In this document: positions 10,321-21,318 of the stretch, in pieces
Position numbering within the stretch: the stretch's first letter is position 1
How the letters are laid out: each line of letters opens with the position of its first letter
Assembly (NCBI GenBank): GCA_027924585.1
Contig: BSBM01000386.1
Coordinates: 2,421,001 to 2,485,000, forward strand
Length of the DNA stretch: 64,000 nucleotides
Direction of reading: 5' to 3'
Origin: Larix kaempferi
Lineage: Eukaryota; Streptophyta; Pinopsida; Pinales; Pinaceae
The notes under the pieces: model-generated
What the model was told of the DNA's origin: nothing
Database searches by the model: none
What the model saw: the letters and a program-made list of their open reading frames with translations, nothing else
Translations under genes and position numbers: made by a program

Positions 10321-12584
10321 CATTGCCACAACAGTCACTGAAGTGATCTCAAAATTATAACACTCGATAATTCAAACATCTTCAGCTGTTACATTGAAAT
10401 GCAATGAAATATTTACACTTCTATATATGCATCATTATCACAATAGAATTTCAAGATATAGTCACACTATCCATGCAACTTAAATAAATCGTAAATACTC
10501 ATTATTTCACAGTCATATCATTCATACAACTCTGTCCTTCCACAGAGCATTCTAGCAGCCCATCGATCATGATTGGGCTCTTCATGCACTTACTATTCTG
10601 CATACATAACATCCCATGAAATGGTCCTAGAATTATCATCAATTCATCATTTCATTCATTATTTATTTTGCAATAACATATGCATCATCCCTATGCATTC
10701 ATACAATGCATCACAAGATTTATAAAATCTCTTAATGCACATCTACTCAATGCTACCTTGCATTGTTTCATGAGTACTATGCATTCAAGCAGATCGAAAC
10801 ATGACTATCTCATATAACTTGTATTATCATAATCAGGACCACCAGTCCTCACTTTGTTTGGTTATCAAGCACATAACCAACATACACATGGCATGATATA
10901 AATTCATATGAATGCATTGAGATTTCTAAACAGTCATAGGGTGTAAGGATCATTTCCTTCACTTACCCTCACCTTACCAAGCTTGGTAGGTTAACAGTCC
11001 AAATTGGTATTCAATATCACATGCAAACTAACTCAACATAACTCAAGCATAGTTGAAGAGATCTTACCGAATCCTTTTTCAACATTCATGCAATTTGGCA
11101 CCAATAATCATTACCTGCATAGTTACCATTAACATCGCCTGATGTTACCTGATCAATTGGCCTCTTACCAAGGTTGCTCAGTCCTTTTGCCAACTTTATG
11201 ATCATAGATTTGTTGCACCATCCTTTCTGTATAAGGTTGTTGGCTTCATGCAACAACATCCTCAGCACATTTAGCCATGCTCTTTGTTATCTTTGGTCCT
11301 ACAACCAATACCAACATCAATAGTGATTATCAACCACAATATTCTCCATTAGTGGTTCATTGCATATGTAGACTTCATTATTTTATCAATATGCAATATC
11401 CCATTTATGCGCAAGCATTTCCATAAGCACTATGCAATGTTTGTTAAGATGCCATCTAGTGCATATACATCTATGTAATCCCTTACATTTTTAACATTTT
11501 TATGCCATATGACAATTTCATAATTATAAGTATGATAACAAACAGGGGTTTAAAGAATTCTTCCCTTTTCGATCCCTCATTGTAACATGGAATTCCTCTT
11601 CCATATCTTGCAATTGTAGAAATTGCCCATATTGACAACAAAATTCGTTTGTCAAAACAGCCGCTGGCACTCTTCTGCACTAAATATCTATGATATATGT
11701 AGACCTCATTCAAACTCTGGTCATGCATCATTGTTCTCTGCTGGACAATATTTCCAATGCCTGTCTTCATGCTCCATTCCGACATCGGGTGCGGGAACTG
11801 CATCTCTTCAAAAATGACAACTTTCACTCCAATTCTGTACATTTACACAGTTGCATTTTGGTCCAGAATGCCAACTTTAGCCACCTGTGGAAGAAAATCT
11901 ATGAGGAATCACAAATTTTTTTATATTGGGTGAAGTTATTCCATATAACAAGGAACACTCAGCAATTCACGGATCTCAATTCCGATGCACCATTGATCTT
12001 CTATGAATTTCTAGGTTTTACTACTTCTCACTTTTCACATTTTTCCTCAAATTCCAAATTTTGAGCCAAAAATGGCTATCTCCCAAACGGTGCATTTCTG
12101 GGAAATCTTCGTCGAACGGAAACTGTCCGTCTTAATGAGAATATGAAATGTCTAGTTTAGTAAAATTTTTGATTTCCACATCTAGGGTCACTTTTACTGC
12201 CCACAAGCTTTTCAAAATCCCGAAAAAGTGGCCCGGAACAGTGCTTTTTGGCCTTCTTGATCACCCCGACTTCACATCCCTTGGAGTTTGGCTCCAAGAT
12301 TCTGAACTTAACCTCGTGCCTGCTTCATGGCCGTGCCTGATCAATTTTAGCTCAAACCGACCCTCCGTCAAGCCTCGGGACTCCGTCCTTCAAAAGTCAC
12401 TATTATCCATTTTCTGTCAAATCGGAGTGTAATGGGCTTGGGGTCTTCATTGGTTCTTTCATGGCCTTCGTCAATGGCCTCCGAGCCCCACAGGAATCAT
12501 CGCATTTTGAGCCCGGATGCTCCCTCTATCCAAAAATTGAGTTTTGGTCACTTTACTTTTTTTTTTTTTAATTTTTTCGGCCGC

Positions 12585-13095
12585 CGTTGCGGGATGGTTC
12601 GCTGAACGCCCCCGCAATTGTGGAGCCATTCGGCGAATGCTCCCGCAATTGCGGAGCCATTCAAATGCTCCCGTAGTTGCAGAGCGATTCGCCGAATGCT
12701 CCCGCAGTTGCGGAGCGATTCGCGGAATGCTTCCGCCGTTTCGGGAAGATTCACGGAACTCTTCCACAATTTCGGAAGAGAATTCCTTCTGCAATTTTCG
12801 GAAGAGAATTCCTTCCGAAAACTTCTTTTTGACGCCGAACACTTAGAAAAAATTTCCGCTTTTTCGGAGCATTTCGCCGAATTTTTCCGCGTCGCGGAAC
12901 AACTCGCGAAATCCTTCCACAAATTTCGGAAGAGAATTCCTTCCACAAATTTCGGAATGGAATTCCTTCCACATTTTCGGGGCGACTTCCCGAACTCTTT
13001 CGCGTTGCGGAAAAACTCGCGGAATGCTTCCGCAGTTTCGGAGCAATTCGCCGAATGCTTCCGCAGTTGCGGAAGTCATTTGGGAATTCTTTCCG
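12585..13095. repeat. Palindrome-rich GC-rich array
   Basis: About 500 bp built from short self-complementary words such as CCGCAATTGCGG, CCGCAGTTGCGG and GGAATTCC, interspersed with ATTCGCCGAATGCT. Units recur about every 35-45 bp with variation. Several overlapping frames on both strands stay open here simply because the repeat lacks stop codons. A related composition appears in the left part of solo LTR F (54590-55070). Confidence 0.75.
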
Positions 13096-13560
13096 AAAAA
13101 CACTTAAACAAAATTTTTCAAAAACATACTTAGGAAAAATTTGAAATCCTATTTGCAACAAAAACAGTATTTCAAGAAAGAAATTGCACCTCTTCATGTT
13201 AAGCATGAAACAACAAAACGACAAAAATCGTATAAGATGGCAGAGGTTGCCCCTCCTTTCTCTTCTCCATGGAGGCAAACAGACAAATACAAAACTGAAT
13301 GCTACAGCATTGGGGACAAATTAGAGCAAGCATTCAACCTGAAAATGAATTTTCTCCCTCCTTCCTCTATTTCATAGAATGCAATCAATGCAAACAGCTT
13401 GCAAAAATCCCCAAACAGTCATGGAAATGATTTCCCATTCCAACAAATAGAAGCCATGCGATCTTGAGGTTTCTTCAATGCATTTTAGTTCCAAATACAA
13501 AATGCATGTACACACAATGATTTATATCTCTGTGAAGGGCCCAACAGCCGTAGTGTTGAA

Positions 13561-13578
13561 CCTAGAGCTCTGATACCA
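13561..13578 (-). other. Primer binding site of element E (initiator tRNA-Met type)
   Basis: On the minus strand this reads TGGTATCAGAGCTCTAGG, the usual plant tRNA-iMet primer site, three bases from the LTR end at 13582. Confidence 0.85.
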
Positions 13579-13581
13579 CTC

Positions 13582-15028
13582 TGTAATGTCCCCTTCTCCC
13601 ATTAAATGTGGGGAAGGAAACATTAACAACACACCGGGGCTTTTGGCAAACTTAGCCCCAATATTTTTACTCATATATCTGTAACAATTAAAACCTCTGT
13701 GTGCGGATTCAACTCAATAAAACACAGCGGAATTAAACATAACAACACACATAAGCATAGATTCGCATCAACATACTTATCTCAAGCAATCAATAGGCAG
13801 AGAATTCAATCCCCTTCTTATGCTACTTCATATCGATTTCATTAATCATGAAGAATAACCATTCAAATAACACATTGCAGAACATAGATTGTATATAAAT
13901 TAAAATCACAGAGAGCACTTATCTTGCAACACAATGTCCAACGACTGGCTACGTGAGAGCAACGTTCCACCCAACCATAGATCTCTGTCCAGCCTGTATT
14001 CTTTCAGCTGAGAGATCACCCCCGAGCTGGGCTATGTATCCACTAAGGAGGAACTAGATGGCTCACTCACAGTTAGGGTTTCACTCAAACAGCCATGCTA
14101 AGGCAACACACAGTTGGGTTTTTCAAGCATGCAATGGGAGATGGAGGAGGATGCTAGTCCACTGAGCTCAATCCCAGAGCCACATACACTTCAAGCAGGA
14201 CTCAACAATCCCATCCTCTGTTCATACATCCACTCTTGGATTTCTCACAACTCTGTCACAAATAACCCAAATTCGTCACTGATTTTCTGGGCAGTTAAAA
14301 CTGGGTTTTCCCATGGATTTTGTGGTAGCTATTGCTTCCAAATTCACCCCAAGGCTCATACCAACGGATCCCCCATTGGATTTTCCTATCCAATACCCAT
14401 TCTGGCATTTTTGGCTTCCCAAAACGTGGGTTCATTCTAAGTCACGATTTCTCCTTTTCTCATTCACGGGAGCTCATTTTTGGATGGAACATGATGCTGG
14501 GTTCTTCCCCCATGGAATGGGGATGAGAATGAAGCAACCTCCCATGAGGTAGAGTGACTTGTGGGACAAGTAAACAGAGCCCATACCTACCCATACGAAT
14601 TTCAGGGCTGCCCATGCTCCATTGAAGCCATGGGCTGACATCTCAACCACTTCCTTACAACAGGCATAAATGTCATCTAGAAAAGTCAAATGGGTTCTCA
14701 TAATGACATATGGCAACCTATGGTTCACTCCCTTAGCCCCCCCTCATCACTCCCTTGTGGATACACGTGGCCCCTTCTCATTCGTTGCCTCCGTAGCCAG
14801 TTTTGGTATTTTATATTGCATGATGTTTATTTACATCATTTTACAATGTTCCATGGCTTCAGAGCACATGGGTATCAAAATATCAATGCTTGCCTTTTAA
14901 ATCAAAATTCAGGCTTTCACTAGCGGGGCCTTGGCCTTGAGCTCCACGCTAGGAAAACATACATCACATGTACACATTATTTACATTAAATGCTAATACA
15001 TCCTAAGAGTCAGAATGGGGGTATTACA
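13582..15028 (-). repeat. 5' LTR of element E
   Basis: 1447 bp with TG...CA ends and a terminal inverted repeat: on the plus strand TGTAATGTCCCC at the left and GGGGGTATTACA at the right. The primer site on its left makes it the 5' LTR of a minus-strand element. Its right half (about 13950-15028) matches the right half of solo LTR F (about 55830-56983), including the words CACCCCCGAGCTGGG and CTATGTATCCACTAAGGAG. The other LTR was not found. Confidence 0.8.
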
Positions 15029-15892
15029 GTGCATATATATATTTTCCTTAAGAACATAGATTCTTTAAACCAAGAAGTCTTTCATGGAAATTCCTCATCA
15101 GCAAATAAAGTAGAGAGAGTGAAGAAACTTCTAAGTTCTTTAGAACTTGTCCAATATCTATAAAGATATTTTTTCTCAAAGGCAGAAAATTATATAATAA
15201 GAATAAGAATCTAATTTTAAGGCCATGACTTAGCTAGACACCAAATTCATGTATGGGACCCCTTTTTTGTGGGACAAGGAACCCCCTCCACACAAAAAAA
15301 TTGACTACTTAAGTCTACATATGTGTACACACTCTACCTTCCTATGGATTTGAGCCAATGAACTCCTATAAGGAAACACACGCTCTAGTAGTTAAGCCCA
15401 CTCAAGTTGTACATATTTCTAAGCTTCATTTCTTCCACATATTGATCACATGCATTTTTCTATTTGTGAATAATTTTATGTCTTCACAATATAAACAAAT
15501 TTCAATCCATTGGTAACAAATCTTAGGACTTAAGCTATAGGAAAAACAAGCATAAATAAATGTGATGGTGTAGACTCTAGAGAAAAAGTCATTTCTTTGT
15601 TGTATTTTCAATAACCCTTTCTTTGCATGATATAAAACAATAAAGCTAGCAAATGATGCAATATAATAAAATTGCACATAAATATGGAAAAATTTCAAGA
15701 AGGGTTCTCAAAGATGTTCTTGTAGAAAGTGGAAAAACACAAAGAGAAGCTTCCATAGATTCAGAGTAGACATGAGAGATCAAATGTCTCAACTATTACT
15801 TGGGATATAGTTGTTAGATCTTTCACTGGATATGGTTTGAACAACCATATCAATAAGTATTTCTTTTATCAATGATGTATATGTAAGCAAAG
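15029..15892. other. Unassigned AT-rich sequence
   Basis: About 860 bp between the E LTR and the target duplication of copia element C. Nothing recognisable is coded on either strand. Confidence 0.5.
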
Positions 15893-15897
15893 CTTCT

Positions 15898-16544
15898 TGT
15901 TGGGAATGTTATATTCTTTGCATGAAATCGATGGTTGAAGTTGATATTCGATTGGTTTGTAGGTCGATTGGAATCAAAAGTTAACAGATGGTGGAAGTTT
16001 GGTTGACATGTTGGTCGGAATAGTTGTTTGGTCGAAGACAATGATTGGTCGATGGGAATTCGATGGAGCATTGGAACAACTAGAAGCTCAATGGGAGTTT
16101 GAACACGGTTGACCCAATCAAGTAGACTGTAACATAATAAATAAAAGTGGTTAGGAAGTCATGGATTGCCATTAGTGAGAAGTTGGTTGTAACTAACATA
16201 CGTTCCATGAGCTAGTGTATGTATTGCATCTATAAATAAGATGTAATGGATATGCAAATAGCATGATGAGATGAGGTGTGATTTGTTGTCTAGTAAATCA
16301 CCGTTGTAAACATTGGTTAAGAGTGTTGATTAATAAATGAGTGGTAAAGATCATTGGTTTGCTAGTTTTCCCTGGTAGAGGGGCTTCTAAGGTAATTTAT
16401 ATGTATTGTGTTGAAGTGTTGTGTGCCAATGCTTAATGTTTAATTGTGTGTAACTACATGAATCAATATGCATGCTCATTGTAAATAGGTATCATAACCA
16501 AATAGTTGGTATCAAATCCCAATAGTCGGTATCAAATCCCAACA
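15898..16544 (+). repeat. 5' LTR of copia element C
   Basis: Starts TGTTGGGAATG and ends CCCAACA; TATA box TATAAATA at 16231-16238. It is 42 bp longer than the 3' LTR, mainly because of two extra 20-bp units containing GGTATCAAATCC (16500-16539). The right boundary is therefore slightly ambiguous. Confidence 0.9.
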
Positions 16545-16562
16545 ATAGATATTAGAGCTATA
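16545..16562 (+). other. Decayed primer binding site of copia element C
   Basis: ATAGATATTAGAGCTATA is a mutated form of the tRNA-iMet site TGGTATCAGAGC, directly after the 5' LTR. Confidence 0.6.
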
Positions 16563-16668
16563 TTTGGCCTCAAGGGGATTTGTTTGTTGCTAAGGGTTTG
16601 TCTTCATCCTAGATCTAGTGAATACCTGTTTCAGTAGGAGTTTCCGAAAGCAATGATTTATAGTTAGA

Positions 16669-19600
16669 ATGGATAACACTTCGAGGATAGAAATTGAAAA
16701 TTTTAATGGGTATAATTTTGAGCTTTGGAGGCATAAAATGGAGGATATACTTGTATATTGAGAGAAATGGGTTGTTGTCAGCCTTGGTACAACTCTGGTA
16801 GGTATATTGTCGGAATATATGCAAAAACTTGATAGGAAAGCAAGAAGTACAAAATGACTTTGTTTAGTAGATTCTGTATTGTTGAATGTATCAGGAGAAG
16901 ACATTACAAATAAGCTATGGGAAAAGCTGGAGAACTTGTACCAGTCGAAATCTTTGGTTAACAAGTCATTTTATCAAAATAAGTTATACCTTTTGAGGAT
17001 GAGTGAGGGCGACTTGGTCATAGAGCACCTGAATGTTTTCAACACTGTGATTAGTTAGTTGTTGTCCATAGATATTAAAATCACTAAGGAGGATAAATGT
17101 ATTAGTTTGTTATGTTATTTGCTAGACACCTAGGGTAGCTTGGTCATGGTTATTGGAAGCAATAATGCCACATTGAAGATCGATGATGTGGTTGCATCTA
17201 TACTATCAGAAGAGATGAGATGAAAGAACATGGAAGGTTCAAACCATGATTCCTTGATGGCAAGAGGTTGACCAATATACAAAGGAAAAGGAAAAACCTC
17301 CAGTAGAAGATCAAAGTCGAGGGATAGATCTAAGACTCGATTTGGTCCAATGACCAGAAGATGCTAGCAATGTAGTAAGGTTGAGCACTATAAGTGAGAT
17401 TGTAAGTCCACATAATTCAAGAGAATTAAAGGGTATGAGGAAGATCAGTCAAATGCCTGTAAGCCTTCATAAGAAGAGAAAGGTGATGTGTAGTGAGATC
17501 GTGAGTCTTGGCAGATTGACTCCGATGCATCATAGCATATGACACCTTGCAAGTAATGGTTCTGTGAATATGAGAAGTTTGACAGTGGTGATATTCTTCT
17601 GGGAGATGATTCACTGACTAGGATTATCGGACAAGGTAAAGTTTGATTGTTATTAAAAGATGAAAGGATAGGAACACTTCCAAGAGTGTTGCATATCCCT
17701 AGTTTGGCTCGAAACCCGATCTCAATGAGTAAGATGGGGAATGTAGGTGTGCCGTTTTTATTTGAGAAAGATACATGCAAGATGGTGCGAGGAGCGATGG
17801 TACCGATAGTATTTTGGATGGAAACCATGTACAAGCTATTGGGAAGAAAAGACACTGACATATGTGCTAATGTCGTATGTATCGAATCCGACAACATATA
17901 TTATTGTCTATTTAAATCGACCACATTGTGTCACCAATAGATGCGACATATTGGTGAGAAAGGTCTTCATGTTATACATAGTAAAGGTATGGTTAAAGGT
18001 CTCCCTACCTGTTTTGAAGAAGTAAACTTCTGTGAACATTGTATTTATGGTAAATAGAGTTGTGTAAGTTTCTCATATGGTGCTACTAGGGCTAAGGAAA
18101 TACTGGGGTTAATACCTAATGACATGTGTGGACCAGTGTCTATCCCTTCACAAGGAGGATCACAGTATTATGTATTTTTCATAAGTGATTTCTCACAAAT
18201 GACATGTTTGTATTTTCCGAGGAAGAAATATAAGGTCTTTGAAAAGTTCCAAGAGTCAAGGCTCTTGTAGAAAATTAGAATGGTAAAAGGATCAAGGTGC
18301 TGAGAACTGATAATGGAGGAGAATTTTGTGGGAGGGTATTCGACCAGTTCTATAGACAACATGGTATAACTTGACAAAACAAAACTCCATACATTCCTCA
18401 ATAGGACAAAGTTGTTGAAAGAATGAACAAATCGTTGATGGAGAAATCTAAGAGCATGCTCAATGGTGCATGAATCGTACAAGGATTTTGGGTAGAGGCA
18501 GTCAACATGACATGTTACCTGGTGAATAGGTTTCCATCGACAACTCTGGTAGACAAAACTCCATATGAGGCATGGGCCAGTAAAAATCCCTCTCTTACAC
18601 ATCTCCTATTTTTTGGGTGTGATGGATTTGTGCATATCCCAAAGGAGAAAAAAAACAAACTCGACAACAAGTTGGAGAAATGCATCTTCATCGAGTACAA
18701 GGATGGAGTGAAAGGGTATAAGTCGTAGAATCCAGTCACAAGGAAGGTAGTTTATAGTAGATATGTAATATTTAGGGAAGTTGGAGGTACTTCTAGGGAT
18801 GGAAAGTTTAGAAGAGAAAAGGAACCAGAAAATCAAGAGTTTGAAATGAACAACAAAAAATTGGATTTAGGTGAGTCAACTGAACATAATGAAGAGGTGT
18901 AACAACATACTCTGGTCATCAGGAGGTCTAGTCAAGCAAGCAACAACTACAAAGGTATATTCCACCTGAATTTTGCTCTGCTTTTGCGTTATCTGCAATA
19001 GAAGATGATCCTTGGTCAATAAAGGAAGTGATCGACTTGACATAGGGTAAACTCTGGAAAAGGGCCATGGAAGAGGAAATGAAATCCTTGAGAAAGAATG
19101 AAACATGGGATATGGTCACATTACCAAATGGAATTAAACCTATTGACACTAAGTAGGTGTTCAAGAAAAAGTTGAATGCAACAAGACAAGTCGAGAAGTA
19201 CAAGGCTCGATTTGAAGCGGAAGGATATTCCCAAGTCGAGGGAGTCGACTTTGGTGAGATTTTCTCTCCTATTGCTAAGTTAAATTTCATTAGGGTACTA
19301 ATGTATTTAGCTGCAGTATTTGAAATTGAGATAGGATAGATGGATGTAAATACAATATTTCTTCAAGGTGACCTTGAAGAACAAATTTATATGAAGTAGC
19401 CTGAAGATTTTATAGTGGAAGGAGAAAAGGAAATGGTCTGCAAGCTCAAGAAGTCTATTTACAATCTAAAACAATTGCCCAGGATGTGGTATTAGAAGTT
19501 TGATATGTATTTCTAGAAGTTGGGGTTTGTGAGAATTCATGCTGATCATTGTCTGTAGGGAAATAAATTCAGTGATCATTTTGTATATGTAGTTTTGTGT

Positions 19601-20316
19601 GTCAATGACATGTTGATGATCGGAAATAACATGGATCTGACTACGAAGTTAAAACTGCAACTGTTCTCCAAGTTCGACATGAAGGATCTCAGTCCAAAAA
19701 AATTCATTCTTGGAATGGAAATAAATAGAGATCAAGAAGGTAGAATGATTTGGTTTAATTAGAGTAAATATGTTGAGACAGTTTTGAAATGATTCAACAT
19801 GCAAGAGTGCAAACCAGTCAAGGTCCCTATTCTCTTGGGAGTTAAATTATCTGCTGAGCAGTATCCCAAGACACAAGAATAAATAGAGTACATGTCTCAT
19901 GTACCCTATTCTAGTTATGTAGGTAGTCTGATTTATGATATGGTTTGTACTTGACCAGATATTTCCCATGTACTGGGAGTATTGAGTAGGTACATGTTGA
20001 CACTTGGAAATTAAGAACACTAGATAATAATCAAGAGAGTATTCAGGTACTTGTGTGGCATGGCATATTATACAATCTGTTATCAAGGGAAACCTGAGAG
20101 CAACATGGAAATACATGTACATGGTTTTTTCAACTCCAACTAGGCTGGAGATATTGACCGCAGGGTCGACTAGTGGATACATTTTCAATTTATTTGGTGG
20201 AGTAGTCAGTTGGATGAGTAGGAGACAATCTGTCGTTGCGTTGTCAACTACTGAGGCTGAATATATGGAAGCTACTCATGCATGTAAGGAGGTTGTTTAG
20301 TTGTGGAGATTGTGTT
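16669..20316 (+). pseudogene. Gag-pol of copia element C, main part
   Basis: Frame starting at an ATG (16669) and broken by many stops, mostly TAG where CAG or TGG is expected, plus shifts. Visible domains: gag (IENFNGYNFELWRHKMED near 16690; CCHC knuckle 17362-17403 with a stop inside), protease (IDSDAS, near 17515), GAG-preintegrase zinc region (17930-18050), integrase with the DNGGEF acid motif (near 18309), and RT (19000-19830). RT is followed by the first part of RNase H (SVVALSTTEAEYMEA, 20229-20273). The RT active site, normally YVDD, reads CVND (19598-19609), so the enzyme is dead by substitution as well as by stops. The frame is cut by element B at 20316 and resumes at 24643. Confidence 0.9.
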
Positions 20317-21039
20317 TGTTAACACCCAAAAAGTGCTCACTAGCTCATTTACCACATTATATGACTCATTTGTCCATTTGCCTACCATATTTCCATTAAA
20401 AATCCCAAAAATCCCATTAAAAAGCCTCCAAAAGGCCTAAAATGCCTCCAAAAGGCCACAAAACCATCAAAATAGCCTAAAAAAGGCTAAAAAACCCCAT
20501 TTTCCTCCAAAAATAGCAAAAATCCCCTAAAAAGGGAATAAAAATATAAAATAATGAGGAAAAGGAGGAAAAAACCCTATACAACTGCCTAAAACCATGT
20601 GTTTCCCAAAACCATGGGTCAGCACTCCACCACCAAAAAACTATAAATAGGTGATGGAGATCCCTTATTCCATATCCACAATCACAAGCACCCTTACTCT
20701 GCCAAAATCTCTCTCGAAACCCTAGTTCACCTTTGAACTATTTTCACCTTGAGAGCCACCTTTGGCCCATTCCCAACCTTGGAGAAGGAGAAGGAGCATT
20801 CTTGAAGCTTGGAGCATCCTCTTGGACACTGCAAAGGGCTTCACCAACCTTGACACTCAAGGTAACATCAATACAAAGACATTCTTTCATTTTGGTGTTT
20901 ATGCTTCATGCTTGTATTAGAAATAATTTAATGTTTTGTTTATTGCATAATTAGTTTAATATACTGAACTGCTACTAAGGAGTCCATTCTCCTTAGTAGG
21001 TGCTCATTGGCACAAGCTAGGGGTAAAACCCTAGCTACA
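20317..21039 (+). repeat. 5' LTR of element B
   Basis: TGTTAACACCC to CTAGCTACA, 723 bp. TATA box TATAAATAG at 20642-20650. Confidence 0.96.
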
Positions 21040-21043
21040 GTTT

Positions 21044-21060
21044 TGGCGACTCCACTGGGG
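21044..21060 (+). other. Primer binding site of element B (tRNA-Arg type)
   Basis: TGGCGACTCCACTGGGG, five bases after the LTR. Complementary to the 3' end of plant tRNA-Arg(ACG) with one position that would be a wobble or mismatch. The tRNA assignment comes from memory of the Arabidopsis tRNA. Confidence 0.75.
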
Positions 21061-21318
21061 ACCTATACTGAAACCCTTGCCTGGTCCTATACTGAAATGC
21101 CCGGGCTTGACCCCACCATTATAGAGCACCACCTTGACACCTCTGAGTCAAGGGGCATAATAGATTCCCTCGACCTTGGGATAGGGGGCATGATCAATCA
21201 TTTTGAACCTTCCCTATCACATCTATCTCAGCACGTCAATGAACCCATTGTTCAAACCCACACATATGTGATCCATAATCACAAACCCCATGCACATAGC
21301 ATGGGGGCAAGTCATTAA
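21061..21318 (+). pseudogene. RT stub and family tail in element B
   Basis: A short open frame containing AWSYTEMPGLDPTIIEHHLDT, the very start of a Ty3/gypsy RT, joined to the same tail as in element A (ending HNHKPHAHSMGASH). The left junction carries CCTATACTGAAA twice (21060-21071 and near 21089), consistent with a deletion at short homology. No catalytic residues remain. The open frame upstream of 21040 is LTR sequence. Confidence 0.75.

Larger units (their letters stand above)
9087..13560 (-). other. Non-coding interior of LTR element E (no gene seen)
   Basis: 4.5 kb between the LTR of A and the primer site of E. No frame with a recognisable protein was found. It holds a TA microsatellite (9297-9335), three degenerate copies of a repeat (9585-10320) and a palindrome-rich array (12590-13090). 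It is assigned to E because E's primer site and LTR lie immediately to the right in minus orientation. E's gag-pol, if any, would have to lie beyond element A, outside the window. Confidence 0.45.

Noticed and set aside
12471-13278. Several overlapping open frames on both strands of 100-175 codons
   Set aside because: They follow from the stop-free palindromic repeat; Arg/Ser/Gly-rich periodic peptides with no domain.
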